Part shown: positions 35,792-45,500 of the stretch, one piece after another
How the letters are laid out: every line of letters begins with the position of its first letter
How positions within the stretch are numbered: position 1 is the first letter of the stretch
Source: a virus
Length of the DNA stretch: 64,000 nucleotides
IMG/VR virus record: IMGVR_UViG_3300001041_000012
Location: 1 to 64,000 of that record
Strand: one strand, 5' to 3'
The notes under the pieces: generated by a model
The model's database searches: none
Told to the model about the DNA's origin: nothing
What the model saw: only the letters and a program-made list of their open reading frames with translations
Made by a program: the position numbers and the translations under genes

Positions 35792-36205
35792 TTATACCTC
35801 CTTAATCTTAATGCCGTTACCAAGATCCACGGCTACTTCAAAACCAATAGGGCCATTATCACTAAAGGGTGAATTAATAAAGACGAAGTAGACAATGCGC
35901 GTACCATTAATAGGAGTTGCCTTGATATAGAGGTCGTCTTTATTAATAAATCCATCGGTTGTCATGGCTTTAGTTAAGAGGTCAATTCCCTTATCACCAG
36001 TCTCTTTAGTATTAGATAAACCTAGAAGCTGTTCAAGCGTAGCTCCAATTTTATCGTAAAACCAGTCTTTATTAATAGAGCGAATTCTATTATAAGCGCT
36101 CTGTTTGATCATCTCAGTTTCCGTGACGAGACCGAGATCGCCATTGACTAAAACTAGATCACCATCAGGACTTAACTTTAAATCCGTTACATCGTAGCGA
36201 GACAT
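35792..36205 (-). CDS. gp25-like baseplate wedge protein
   Basis: A 137-aa protein from ATG 36205. Its SD GGAGGGTGA is formed by the last two codons and stop of the PAAR gene, so the two are tightly coupled. The sequence has the small wedge pattern: an N-terminal strand pair (DLKLSPDGDLVLVNGDLGLV), a helical region (EMIKQSAYNRIRSINKDWFYDKIGATLEQLLG) and a C-terminal beta sheet (TRIVYFVFINSP, IGFEVAVDLGNGIKIKEV). Length matches the gp25/GPW group of about 130 aa. These proteins are sheath-initiating wedge subunits in contractile tails. The gene lies between spike and J as expected. Confidence 0.78.
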   Translation of the reverse strand: MSRYDVTDLKLSPDGDLVLVNGDLGLVTETEMIKQSAYNRIRSINKDWFYDKIGATLEQLLGLSNTKETGDKGIDLLTKAMTTDGFINKDDLYIKATPINGTRIVYFVFINSPFSDNGPIGFEVAVDLGNGIKIKEV

Positions 36206-36208
36206 ATC

Positions 36209-36559
36209 TCACCCTCCTACAAAGAATTTACTGGAACCGGTTATCATAATTCCAGTTCCAGGATAAATATCGACCTTGTCGCCAATGCGAGCGATAGCTT
36301 GTCCTTGTACAAAGAACTTAGAACTACCATGTGTATTAACATAATCTGATCCACTACAGGGATCTGTCGATGGCCCACCGTCTGTAACGCGAGCTACCGC
36401 TTTACCTGAGATAAAGAATTTAGAACTACCTTTGGTTTGAGTACCGGTTACATCATGGCCGCCACACGGGCACCAAGAGTCACCTCATGAATGACCGTGT
36501 CCATTATGATGAGGAACATGACCGCTCATCTTATCGCTAACACATATTGCACCTGGCAT
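36209..36559 (-). CDS. PAAR spike-tip protein with in-frame TGA at codon 25
   Basis: Reading from ATG 36559 (SD AGGGGTG, seven bases away) gives 116 codons that are plainly a PAAR protein except for a TGA at 36485-36487. Before it the frame reads MPGAICVSDKMSGHVPHH, with NGHGHS just ahead of the stop. After it comes GDSWCPCGGHD, then three copies of G-S-S-K-F-F-(I/V)-x-G, two followed by (K/Q)A(V/I)AR(V/I)xD. The frame closes with TGA at 36209-36211. PAAR proteins cap the central spike as a single metal-binding cone. No ATG, GTG or TTG is in frame between the TGA and the first repeat, so the body cannot be restarted simply. TGG (Trp) would fit the position (HSWGDSW). Elsewhere in the window TGA is a normal stop. 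Readthrough, selenocysteine insertion, a recent mutation or a read error are all possible. Confidence 0.85.
36456..36475 (-). promoter_or_regulatory. Hairpin nine bases after the in-frame TGA
   Basis: Immediately downstream of the PAAR TGA, after nine bases, the mRNA can form a seven-pair stem TGGTGCC / GGC-GCCA with one bulged G, one G-U pair and a five-base loop CGTGT. A hairpin just after a UGA is the layout of bacterial SECIS elements and of some readthrough sites. The loop lacks the GGUC-type apex of classical SECIS, so the match is positional only. It may be chance in a GC-rich coding segment. Confidence 0.4.
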
Positions 36560-36570
36560 AGATATCACCC

Positions 36571-37011
36571 CTAATCAAAATCATATCGATTGGCTCTACC
36601 TGTAATCTTGTCCGCTTTAAAGTTTATGGTCGTTCCGGCCGTTAGGTTAATAGATTTCTTAGCGTTGATAAAGACATTAATTGCATTTAATGTCCATGGC
36701 CCTTTAACATCTGTAATAGAGAAATCACTAATCCAGCTATGGAGATCACCAATGTGTTCCTTCATGTGAGAAGCAATTACGTTAATACTCTTCTTATTTG
36801 GATCAATTCGAAGTCCATTATCCGTACCGCCAAAGATATCAATGCAGCCGTTATCTCTAATCTTCATCATAGACGTATTGTTCGGATGAACCCAGCCACA
36901 TTCTGCCTGTTCATAATTAGGTGCCGATGATAGAACGGCCGCCTTATCAAAGTCCTGGTTAAGGGCTTTTAATCGTTGATCTAAACTTGCTTCATTATCG
37001 CCACCAAGCAT
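36571..37011 (-). CDS. Central spike beta-prism protein
   Basis: A 146-aa protein from ATG 37011, SD AGAGGTG. The N terminus is helical (SLDQRLKALNQDFDKAAVL). The middle begins a strand series (MMKIRDNGCIDIFGGTDNGL). The C-terminal 50 residues show the short alternating pattern INAKKSINLTAGTTINFKAD, typical of gp5/VgrG triple-stranded beta-prism needles. It lies between an OB-fold protein and the PAAR tip. In T4-like and T6SS spikes the OB domain and prism are one polypeptide; here they appear to be separate genes. The prism is short, so the needle would be stubby. Confidence 0.7.
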   Translation of the reverse strand: MLGGDNEASLDQRLKALNQDFDKAAVLSSAPNYEQAECGWVHPNNTSMMKIRDNGCIDIFGGTDNGLRIDPNKKSINVIASHMKEHIGDLHSWISDFSITDVKGPWTLNAINVFINAKKSINLTAGTTINFKADKITGRANRYDFD

Positions 37012-37024
37012 TTACTATCACCTC

Positions 37025-37390
37025 TTAAGTTTTTCCATCGATAATATCTGGAACGTAGGCTCCCTTACGTTCATGTTTCATACGTGCAGTCCGAACGTTT
37101 GATTCGTAGGATTCTTCAACTAATCCTACGACCTTAGGCATCATAGGATTACCGTTAGAAAATTCTAACCAGACAGTATCTCCAGGGAATGGACCGGAGG
37201 TACTTGATCCTCCGGTCAAAGCAACCGAAACACCGGCTTTTGTCATCTTGATATTGTTGTCTTCCCACTCAACGATTGCTCGATTATTAAGATGATCGTA
37301 AAAGACAATACGACCTTTCGTTGAGTGCTTACGTTTCTTAAATTCCGGAGCTAAGACTTTCTCATAGATAGCCTTGTGTAATTCACTCAT
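37025..37390 (-). CDS. Spike OB-fold protein (gp5 N-terminal-like)
   Basis: A 121-aa protein. ATG 37390 is used because SD AAGGAG is eight bases from it but only two bases from the alternative GTG 37396. After a short N-terminal helix, residues about 25-95 form a five-strand barrel pattern (GRIVFYDHLNNRAIVEWED, VSVALTGGSSTSGPFPGDTV, VWLEFSNGNPMMPKVVGLVE). The PFPGDTVWLEFSNGNP-type phrase is characteristic of gp5/VgrG OB domains, which sit on the hub and carry the needle. The C-terminal 25 residues are charged. Neighbours on both sides (hub and prism) fit this role. Confidence 0.76.
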   Translation of the reverse strand: MSELHKAIYEKVLAPEFKKRKHSTKGRIVFYDHLNNRAIVEWEDNNIKMTKAGVSVALTGGSSTSGPFPGDTVWLEFSNGNPMMPKVVGLVEESYESNVRTARMKHERKGAYVPDIIDGKT

Positions 37391-37402
37391 AAGCACAACT
37401 CC

Positions 37403-40400
37403 TTAAGCTGGATACGTACTCTCTTGTAATAGTTCTCTGGGATTAAAGGCATCACTGCAATCGCCATCGTTATTGCTTGAAGCTCGACATTCAAAATGTA
37501 AGTGAGCACCTCGACAATTTCCGGTTTGACCAGATGCGCCAATGTTTTGACCAGCCTTAACTGAATTGCCAATTGCAACACTGGCAGAATTGAGATGAGC
37601 GTACAACGTATAATAATTTGTACGGTTAGACCTTGGGTGTTTCGCATGCTTTAAGATAACATGTTTACCATAGACATAACTAGGATCGAGTCCAACGGAT
37701 TCAACAATCCCATCATAATGCGCATAGATCGGACGGTCTTCCTGGACTCCGGTACCAAAATCAAGACCATGGTGGATGCCGCTCGAATAATTCTTATTCG
37801 GTCCAAATTCATTCTTTGATCCATTACAGTCTGATTTACTTAAAGGATAATACGATAGATTGCCACCGATAGTATTACTAAGTCCTCCGGAAGAACTACT
37901 TCCTATTTCGCCATCAGAACTTGGCGAGCTATTATCAAGTGAAAATCCTGGTATGATTTGTTTGGCACAATCAATACCGGCGACATATGGCCATTCTTTA
38001 TACCAAAGTGGATAGATGTTAATCGCAGATTCCGGAAAGAATTCTCGTTCAATATAGTTAAAGGCTTGATCAATTAAAGTCCAAGCTGCTATCTCAATAG
38101 CCGCGGCGACTAGTGTTCCACCCATGCTTACGGGAGCTGCAGCAACTTCAGCCGTAGTCGAGGCGACAAATAACCCTCTAACAAAAACTCTAATACGACT
38201 TGCCATGCCTAATGCTGAACCCGCTTCGCTACTAGCTCTTGTAACTGCGCCCATACCTCGACCAACTAAACCAGAGAAACCCTTTAATGCACTCATAGGA
38301 ATTTTATCAGAACTTCGAGAGATAAAGGACATTGCTAGTTTTCGTGCAATAGTATACGACACAACGCTTCCAACTAATTTTATTGCCGTCGAATGAAGAA
38401 ACCCTCTAGTTGATCCCTTAACGGTTGAAATTAGATCCGGTTTAATCGATGTCATAAATCCCGTCTGAACGCCCATGTGATGCGTTACTCGTCCTACATC
38501 TGTCATGCCATGCATCTTAGAGTAGAAATCTGTAAGCATCATAGAATCATGAGGTTTAATGGACGGATCACCAAGAATAGTTAACTCACCTCGATACATA
38601 TTTCTAAAATTACGAACCATATAGCTTGTACCAGCATTACGCGCTTGAAACCGTCCTGGGTTCCAATCTTTCATAGCTTTAAATCTTAGTTTAGCACTGG
38701 CTTTCTTAACATCCTCTGCCGATATTTTACCTTGAGCTTCCATGAGATAATTCCAAGCATCCTTAAGGCCATTGACAACTGTCGCACCACCACTGAATAT
38801 GTACTTACTAATCCAGTCGTTCATAAAGAAATCTTGTACAATCTGTGTATCAATTGCTTGTACCCTAAGGAGTTCTGGTTTTATCGTTGGGTCTGCCCAA
38901 ATCTTATCGTCACACGTCATATCATCATCAAACATATAACTTGGCGCAACAACCGTTGCTAAATCCCTTGAGCTTACTTTGATATTATTGCATAATATGT
39001 CTTCGGCCGAATTAAAGATATGAATCTGTTGAAAGGGCTTATAGAGTTCGGCAAGATTTTCACGCGAGTAATCACCATTAGGGTCAAGTAGGTCATAATC
39101 ATACTTAACATAGTAATGAGGCATTCCATAAAATAGTGTTGAATGAAATCCATGATAATGAGGAGCGCAAATATATTCCGGCACGGTATCCGCTAAAACT
39201 TGACCAATATCCCATAAGCTCTTATCGGTCATCTTAAGTAAGATATCTGGTTCAGCGTTGTCTTTACCTATTTTTGCACTACCATTGCCTGAAGTGTAAG
39301 ACCAATCAAGTTCTTCATAGCCATAATAGCTTGAATAAATATTCTTAATTAAATCATACCCGTCCATATTAAATAGGACTCCAAAAGCATTTTCATTATC
39401 TCGACTATCAATTCTATCAGCATGATCAAGATAACCGAAGTGTTCAATACCATAGGCATTATTCATACCATGACGCTTACACGCTGCAGCAATCATCAGG
39501 ATTCCATCATCAGACGTTTGCGAATTAGTTAAGGACCATAACAGATTATGGTCTCGATCCTTTAAGATCTTAAAGAAAATACCCTGTGGATGAGATCCCA
39601 ATTGAAGGCCCCATAGATCATAATAACTATTTGTCGCATTAGCTTGGCCGGCAAAGTCTCCGAGCATATTGGCTAATTCAAGACCATCAGATTGACATAT
39701 TGCCGTTATAATATCTCCTGTGTCAATTTCAACAATTGAACCATTAAAGTTGACCGGCAATAACGATGCGACCGATCCGTAGCCCATTCTTAAATGAATA
39801 CGAGTTCCTGGATTAACCCTAAGCATAGCATATTTAGAATTGCGATCTTTAATTATATCGTCATTGATTGTTGGAAGCATGCCGAATTTCATACGTTTAT
39901 AATCATCAAGCATGTGAGTATGAAAGATTCCATCAAGACCGTCAGCAATACTTGTCATAGCCTTATCGGCATAACCTAAGACACCCGTAACAGAGACATC
40001 AGGAATATTATAAGTATGCCATGGAGTATAGTTTAAGGCCCCATAGACATCGCTCATAGTAATGACAGCCGTACCAACAGGTTGTGACCTTTCATGTGTT
40101 ATTTCAATAGAGGTCAACATGTGATAAGCATAATAATTATCCCATAGACGTCTACCGTCAACCCACATTCCCTCATCAACCATTAACATTAAAAATGTAG
40201 GAAAGGCTCGATTCATAGTGCTTCGTTGATTATAGAGACGCATATCAAGTCCCATCTCTTCGATTAGTTCACCTAGGTCTGATTCATCACTAGGATTTCT
40301 ACAATCTATTACTGGATCATGGTCACCCTTTAGCCATTCATCTTGACCGGCCTTATCTTTTGGAAGAACAACTTTAGTGATCGCGGATTTCATAGGTAAT

Positions 40401-42526
40401 TTGTTACCCTCTAATAAGCGTTTAGCTAGAACTTCGTCGGCAGCCTTTGTTGCAGAAGCCATCGTTGCTCCAACGCTATGTTCTTGTCCAGTAGTTGGTA
40501 CTGAACCATTAGCGTATTTAGCATAAATAGAATTGGCAAATTCTGTACGTTTTTCGATAACCTTTTCTGCCGGTGATCCACGTTCGAATCCATTTTCAAA
40601 TATTATAACGGCATCTCTAATACTTGTTGCGCTGTTAATTTTTGATAAGGTTGCAGATTCACTTCCAGTTAACTCTTTCCATAGATAACTTAATTGTGCT
40701 TCTAACGAAGAGATTGGTAAGCCTAAACTCGATGCATGAATTTGGAGCGCTGTTTTGCGAGATCCTAGCCACTGGGCTATTCCATAAGCATGACTTGATG
40801 GATTTTCTGCCGTCGGACTAAGCTGTGATTCTTGTTGGAAGTTACCCATCATACCAGCAACGGCACGAGGACCGACTCCTTTATCAATAAGAAAATTCCA
40901 GATCTTAGACCCATTATCGTTACCGGTTACTGTCATCGCCTTAGGGATAGCTGATGGTTTTGGTTGAGTACCCGTCGAAACGGCGGCTGCTGCATTGGCT
41001 GCGCTTTGCGTTGTTGTTCCTTGTTTATGCTGAACGGCTTTAGATGCATTGATAACAGCATCAAGATCTGATGCGTTTGCTGGTAAGCTCGTAATCGGAG
41101 GATAGCTTATATAGAAATCCGGATTAGCATAAACCGACATCTCAAAGCCTTTAAAATTAGCACTTGTTACAGGAAGAACTTCTTGACCCTTACTTTGACG
41201 ATAGGTATTAATCTGATCAACAGCCTTAGCAAGTTCCTCTAGAGGTGGTAACTCTAGATCGGGATAAAGTTCAATCTGATTAATAAACTTCTTTAGTTTA
41301 ATATCGTTAATGGCATTCATCTTTGCGTTACTTTCCTTGGTAATTAAATCCTCGTATGTACCGCCTTTATTATCTTTGCCTTCTAAGTAAGGAATCTTCA
41401 TGAGTTTAGCGCCACTTGCTTGAGGATCAATAACATCACTTGCTCTACGAGTCTTATCATAACTAATGAGATCAAGGACAATCTCGAACGTACCGGGATA
41501 TCCTTCGACTGTATTAACGGCCATGTTCTCAATCATCGCGTAAGTTATTCCGAAGAGCGATAGGATTTCATTATAGACCATGGCATAACCGGTCACGATT
41601 CGATTTCGGTACTCTCTAGAATATCGTTCTAAGGTTGCGCGTAATTCATCTAAGGCGATAATAGCACCCTTATTTTGTGTATGCATCGTTAAACTAACTC
41701 GGGTATCTAGGGATCCAAAGTATTGATACGTCGGATCCCCCGAGAAGCTAAGCTGCATAGGTGTTAAAACATTTCCCATAGAGACTGTGAAGTTTGTAAT
41801 AATCAAGTCTTCAGGGATTGGCATCTCTTGCCATGTGACGGGCGTCTCTGTTCCACTAGTCTTATTGTTAGCATCCCTTAGTAGATCTTCCTTCAAGACA
41901 TAGGCATGAAGTCCCATATCAAAGTTCATAACTGGAGCTAGAGTCATTTTACTTAAAGAACTCGCTGGCTTAAGCATCTGCTGATAATACCAGCGAAAGA
42001 GTGGATACATGATAATTTCATCATAAGACCAATCCGGCAGATTGATATACGGTGTCACGGTCATCTTATAAAGAGTTAGACCGACTTTAAAGACATACGG
42101 AAATCCCGGAACGTTCTGTGTAACCATACTAGCTAAGGCTACGTTATGAATATCATGAATGTTATTTAAGTGTTCATTAATAATAGGTAAGAATGGAAGC
42201 CGTCTGAACTGTGCGACTAAGGATCTCAAACCATCCATATAATATTTACCGCCGTCAGGTGCCGTCATCTCAAATCCGTTAATTTGTTCTCTACCGTTAA
42301 AGAAGAGCTCAATATTAATTTGAGTTGTTGTGTATCCGTCCTTAGTTTTAATCGGTTCCATTTGTCTAAGTCCTGGAGTCGTATTAATAGAGCTCGATTT
42401 AATGACTCGAATATTCGTCGGAGGAATGACAAATTGACAATCACCAATTCTAAGGAAATATTCATCGGCCGTTACTCGATGTGCCGGTATATCATCATCT
42501 TTAGGTACCGCTCCAGTTGGAGTCAT
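37403..42526 (-). CDS. Tail hub with embedded lysozyme and C-terminal M23 endopeptidase
   Basis: A 1707-aa protein from ATG 42526. Residues about 1-400 are a beta-rich hub-like N region. About 538-671 are a phage-tail lysozyme domain (IWNFLIDKGVGPRAVAGMMG; candidate catalytic Glu566 in NFQQESQLSP; AYGIAQWLGSR). About 770-1360 show a hub pattern near the end (MYRGELTILGDPSIKPHD, VGRVTHHMGVQTGFMT). About 1380-1490 is a hydrophobic, alanine/glycine-rich stretch that could cross a membrane. About 1575-1700 are an M23 LytM peptidase with HHGLDFG (His1585, Asp1589), YAHL (His1644) and HLHFE (His1675, His1677), so the zinc ligands are intact. It would cleave both glycan and peptide bonds of the wall during injection. 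Confidence 0.85.
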   Translation of the reverse strand: MTPTGAVPKDDDIPAHRVTADEYFLRIGDCQFVIPPTNIRVIKSSSINTTPGLRQMEPIKTKDGYTTTQINIELFFNGREQINGFEMTAPDGGKYYMDGLRSLVAQFRRLPFLPIINEHLNNIHDIHNVALASMVTQNVPGFPYVFKVGLTLYKMTVTPYINLPDWSYDEIIMYPLFRWYYQQMLKPASSLSKMTLAPVMNFDMGLHAYVLKEDLLRDANNKTSGTETPVTWQEMPIPEDLIITNFTVSMGNVLTPMQLSFSGDPTYQYFGSLDTRVSLTMHTQNKGAIIALDELRATLERYSREYRNRIVTGYAMVYNEILSLFGITYAMIENMAVNTVEGYPGTFEIVLDLISYDKTRRASDVIDPQASGAKLMKIPYLEGKDNKGGTYEDLITKESNAKMNAINDIKLKKFINQIELYPDLELPPLEELAKAVDQINTYRQSKGQEVLPVTSANFKGFEMSVYANPDFYISYPPITSLPANASDLDAVINASKAVQHKQGTTTQSAANAAAAVSTGTQPKPSAIPKAMTVTGNDNGSKIWNFLIDKGVGPRAVAGMMGNFQQESQLSPTAENPSSHAYGIAQWLGSRKTALQIHASSLGLPISSLEAQLSYLWKELTGSESATLSKINSATSIRDAVIIFENGFERGSPAEKVIEKRTEFANSIYAKYANGSVPTTGQEHSVGATMASATKAADEVLAKRLLEGNKLPMKSAITKVVLPKDKAGQDEWLKGDHDPVIDCRNPSDESDLGELIEEMGLDMRLYNQRSTMNRAFPTFLMLMVDEGMWVDGRRLWDNYYAYHMLTSIEITHERSQPVGTAVITMSDVYGALNYTPWHTYNIPDVSVTGVLGYADKAMTSIADGLDGIFHTHMLDDYKRMKFGMLPTINDDIIKDRNSKYAMLRVNPGTRIHLRMGYGSVASLLPVNFNGSIVEIDTGDIITAICQSDGLELANMLGDFAGQANATNSYYDLWGLQLGSHPQGIFFKILKDRDHNLLWSLTNSQTSDDGILMIAAACKRHGMNNAYGIEHFGYLDHADRIDSRDNENAFGVLFNMDGYDLIKNIYSSYYGYEELDWSYTSGNGSAKIGKDNAEPDILLKMTDKSLWDIGQVLADTVPEYICAPHYHGFHSTLFYGMPHYYVKYDYDLLDPNGDYSRENLAELYKPFQQIHIFNSAEDILCNNIKVSSRDLATVVAPSYMFDDDMTCDDKIWADPTIKPELLRVQAIDTQIVQDFFMNDWISKYIFSGGATVVNGLKDAWNYLMEAQGKISAEDVKKASAKLRFKAMKDWNPGRFQARNAGTSYMVRNFRNMYRGELTILGDPSIKPHDSMMLTDFYSKMHGMTDVGRVTHHMGVQTGFMTSIKPDLISTVKGSTRGFLHSTAIKLVGSVVSYTIARKLAMSFISRSSDKIPMSALKGFSGLVGRGMGAVTRASSEAGSALGMASRIRVFVRGLFVASTTAEVAAAPVSMGGTLVAAAIEIAAWTLIDQAFNYIEREFFPESAINIYPLWYKEWPYVAGIDCAKQIIPGFSLDNSSPSSDGEIGSSSSGGLSNTIGGNLSYYPLSKSDCNGSKNEFGPNKNYSSGIHHGLDFGTGVQEDRPIYAHYDGIVESVGLDPSYVYGKHVILKHAKHPRSNRTNYYTLYAHLNSASVAIGNSVKAGQNIGASGQTGNCRGAHLHFECRASSNNDGDCSDAFNPRELLQESTYPA

Positions 42527-42540
42527 AATTTCAACACTCC

Positions 42541-45500
42541 CTAGATTAGATTAGTAAACATGTTACGTACAAAGTCCATTGAGAAAGCCTGATGATCGTC
42601 TTTGGAATTTATATTGACCTGAGCAACGCCAGTGCTCTCTTGCATTCCACGAGAAATGGTATTGCCAATATGGTCATTCGAAACGCCTACGCTATTCTTG
42701 GCGCTAACTTTAATATGATAACCGTCAAGACCTTCTCCTTTTGTTTCGACATGAGCTACCGGTTGTTGAGGAGGCGACGGTGGCGGAGGAATATAGTTAC
42801 TATCACCAGTAGGGACTTCTCCATTCGGTCGTGATCCTGGAGTATTCTTATCTTGTCGAATACTATTTTTTAAGACTAAGCCCGCCAGGGCGACCGCTCC
42901 AATTCCAAGACCTATAATACCTGTCCTTTCTGGCATATGAAATTCGGGCATACGGAATGATCCACGAGTTAAATCACTAATCGTATTAGATATCAAACCC
43001 TTGGGATGATTTAACCCATCCTTCATGGTCTCAACAAGAGGTCTATTGACTTTAGCGATAGCCTCGGCAACAATTTGTCTATCTCGTTTATTGCCATTTC
43101 TAAAGCCCGCCTCAAGTTCTTCTTGACTTATACCTATTTCTTCACGTAAACGTCGGGTAATAGGCTCTGGTACATACCGGCGTTGAACCGCACCTTTGTT
43201 ATCCGGACCATCCGGCGTAAGATTCACATATCGTTGAATGGCATTTTTGATACTACTATATTTATACGTAGGATCCTCAATAACCTTTTGCATGTAGGTT
43301 CTAGGTAGTTCAGACAACTTAGAGCCTGAGTATTCTCCCTGGCCTAAATATGTCATGTCCCCATAGAGTTGTCTTTGCATCTCGGTACTTGCCTTATCAA
43401 AGTTTCCAACTTCCGTAGAAAATTCAGGACTATAATGACCACTCTTAACTGCAGCATCTATCCGGAGAGATTCAGCGTGAGCATCCGCTATAGGTGCTCC
43501 GTTGTAAATCGTAGACCTTAAATTATAAGCAGCGTCCCTTGCTTTTTCCCAGTTTCTAGTATGTAGATCTTTATCTAAAACGGTTGATAAAGTATCGTCT
43601 AAGTCCTTAAGATATTTACTTGCAGTACCATCGCCTTGCATAGGTAAGTGACTGTCAATATCACCATAGTCTGTTACGGAACGTGTATAAAGCGGTAGGT
43701 TACTATCTAAGATACTCATAGATTGCTCAACACGGGTCTTCTGTAAATCTGTGATGTTAGCATTAATATCCTTAAAGAGTCGCTCATTAATTTGATCCCA
43801 TGTGGTGTCTTTGTTTAAAGTCACTGGTTTTGTTAAATCGTCCGCCATAACAAAAGGATCTACAGTCTCACCAGTTTTAAGGTTCTTTACTTCGCCATTC
43901 ATAACCATCTGTGAGATTTGCTTAGCCAATGTATCAACCTTATTAGACTTAAGATCAAACCGTTTACGAAGGGCAGGCATAACTTGCCGCCTTAGGGCAT
44001 AACGTAAAGCTGTTCCTTCGTCAATTCCTCGATCAATATACTGCTTAGAAAGATCACCCGCTATAGACCAGATCCCTTGAGAGGCCTGTTTAGGGGTTGC
44101 CGCGGCCATAGAGAATTCTTCACCTTGGATATCGAGTAAAGAACCCATCATAGTTTTACTTGATTCTGTTCTTCCAATTTGACCAAGATCAACAACACCA
44201 TGAACTTTTGTCTTAGGTCGTGACCCGTTCGCCTTGATCTCGGCATTCATATTGGCAATGATCTCAGCAGCCTCATCCCTGTTGATGACCCTAGATTCTT
44301 CTAGGGCTCTAACTTTACGATGCGTCGTTTCGCGAAACGTCATCTCATCGGAATTCATTAACTCTTCCATATTAGATAAGTTCTGCAGTTGATTGTGAGA
44401 TAGATGAGTCTGAGACTGATAGATTCCATACTCTGGATCAAAGCGGTGAGCATTAACGGCTAAGGCCTTATCTTGAAGAGTCACAGGTTTACCATTCCTA
44501 AAATCCTGTTCAACCTGATCGACAAGACCGAGATTCGTTAAATCACCCGTCTTTATATCATACTTAGATTGAAAGCGCTCCTGGGCTGCTTTAACTTCAA
44601 GGTCCTCGTAGATACCGCCGAACTCAGTTGAATCAATAGGACTCTTTTTAGCCATAGCTATATGGCGTTTCGTACGCATGATTTCATCATAATTGTTAAG
44701 CTTCTCGGATTGACGTCTAGCATGATCCCACGTTAAGTAATCAGCAAATTGTTCGGCTTCTTCTTTAGAACCATAGAGATAGTTCTTATTAAGCTTTGCT
44801 TGAATCTCTGATTTACTCTTACCCTGAATCGTATACTTGCGACGTTTAGCCTCCTTATTTAAAGGATCTTCAGGAGCTAAGAGATCCATAGCGTACGTAC
44901 TCTTATGGCCTTTGATCTTGGGTTTAACTTCGTAAACGCCATCGTCACCCACTTGATACGTACCTAATGGGACATTATCATATTGAACCGAGAGTTTAGC
45001 AAACCAATCACCCGGCTGAACTTTTTCATGCTTAAATTTGGCCATGAATTTATTGACTAGAGAATCCGTAGCATCCATCATACCTTGAACATCGTTCATG
45101 GCCTCATGAGCTCCAGTTAGTACACTGCCGGTTTCGCGTTTTATAACACTTGCTAGATCATGATGTCTCTCGTCTTGATTGAGCCAGCGAGACATAATCT
45201 GAGTATCCAAGTATCCGGCCGTCTTGGTAAGTCCTGTTCGTTCATTAATCGCATCGACGATTTCCTTTTTGATAGGGCCCGCTCGATTAGGTCCCTTTAA
45301 TGCTTTAGCTTTTTCAACATTACCTTGGGCCAGTTGATTAACTACCTGGGACAAGTAATTATTTCTGCGTCCCATAGTACTAATTTCAGTCAGAGATTTA
45401 CGTAGATCATCACTTAATAGCTTCGTGTTCTTATTCGTAAAGACCTTACCTCTGGCAAAGACCTTTTCAGCAATAAAGCGAGCTTCTGCCTCAGGTATGT

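Noticed and set aside
36209-36559. Whole-genome recoding of TGA to Trp
   Set aside because: TGA ends several neighbouring genes at normal homologous ends (47, 2395, 16009 and the PAAR gene itself), and the giant frames of 1700-2945 codons use TGG with no internal TGA.
37387-37647. Second minus-strand frame of 86 codons overlapping the hub C terminus
   Set aside because: Overlaps the M23 peptidase domain, whose motifs require the other frame; no SD at its start.
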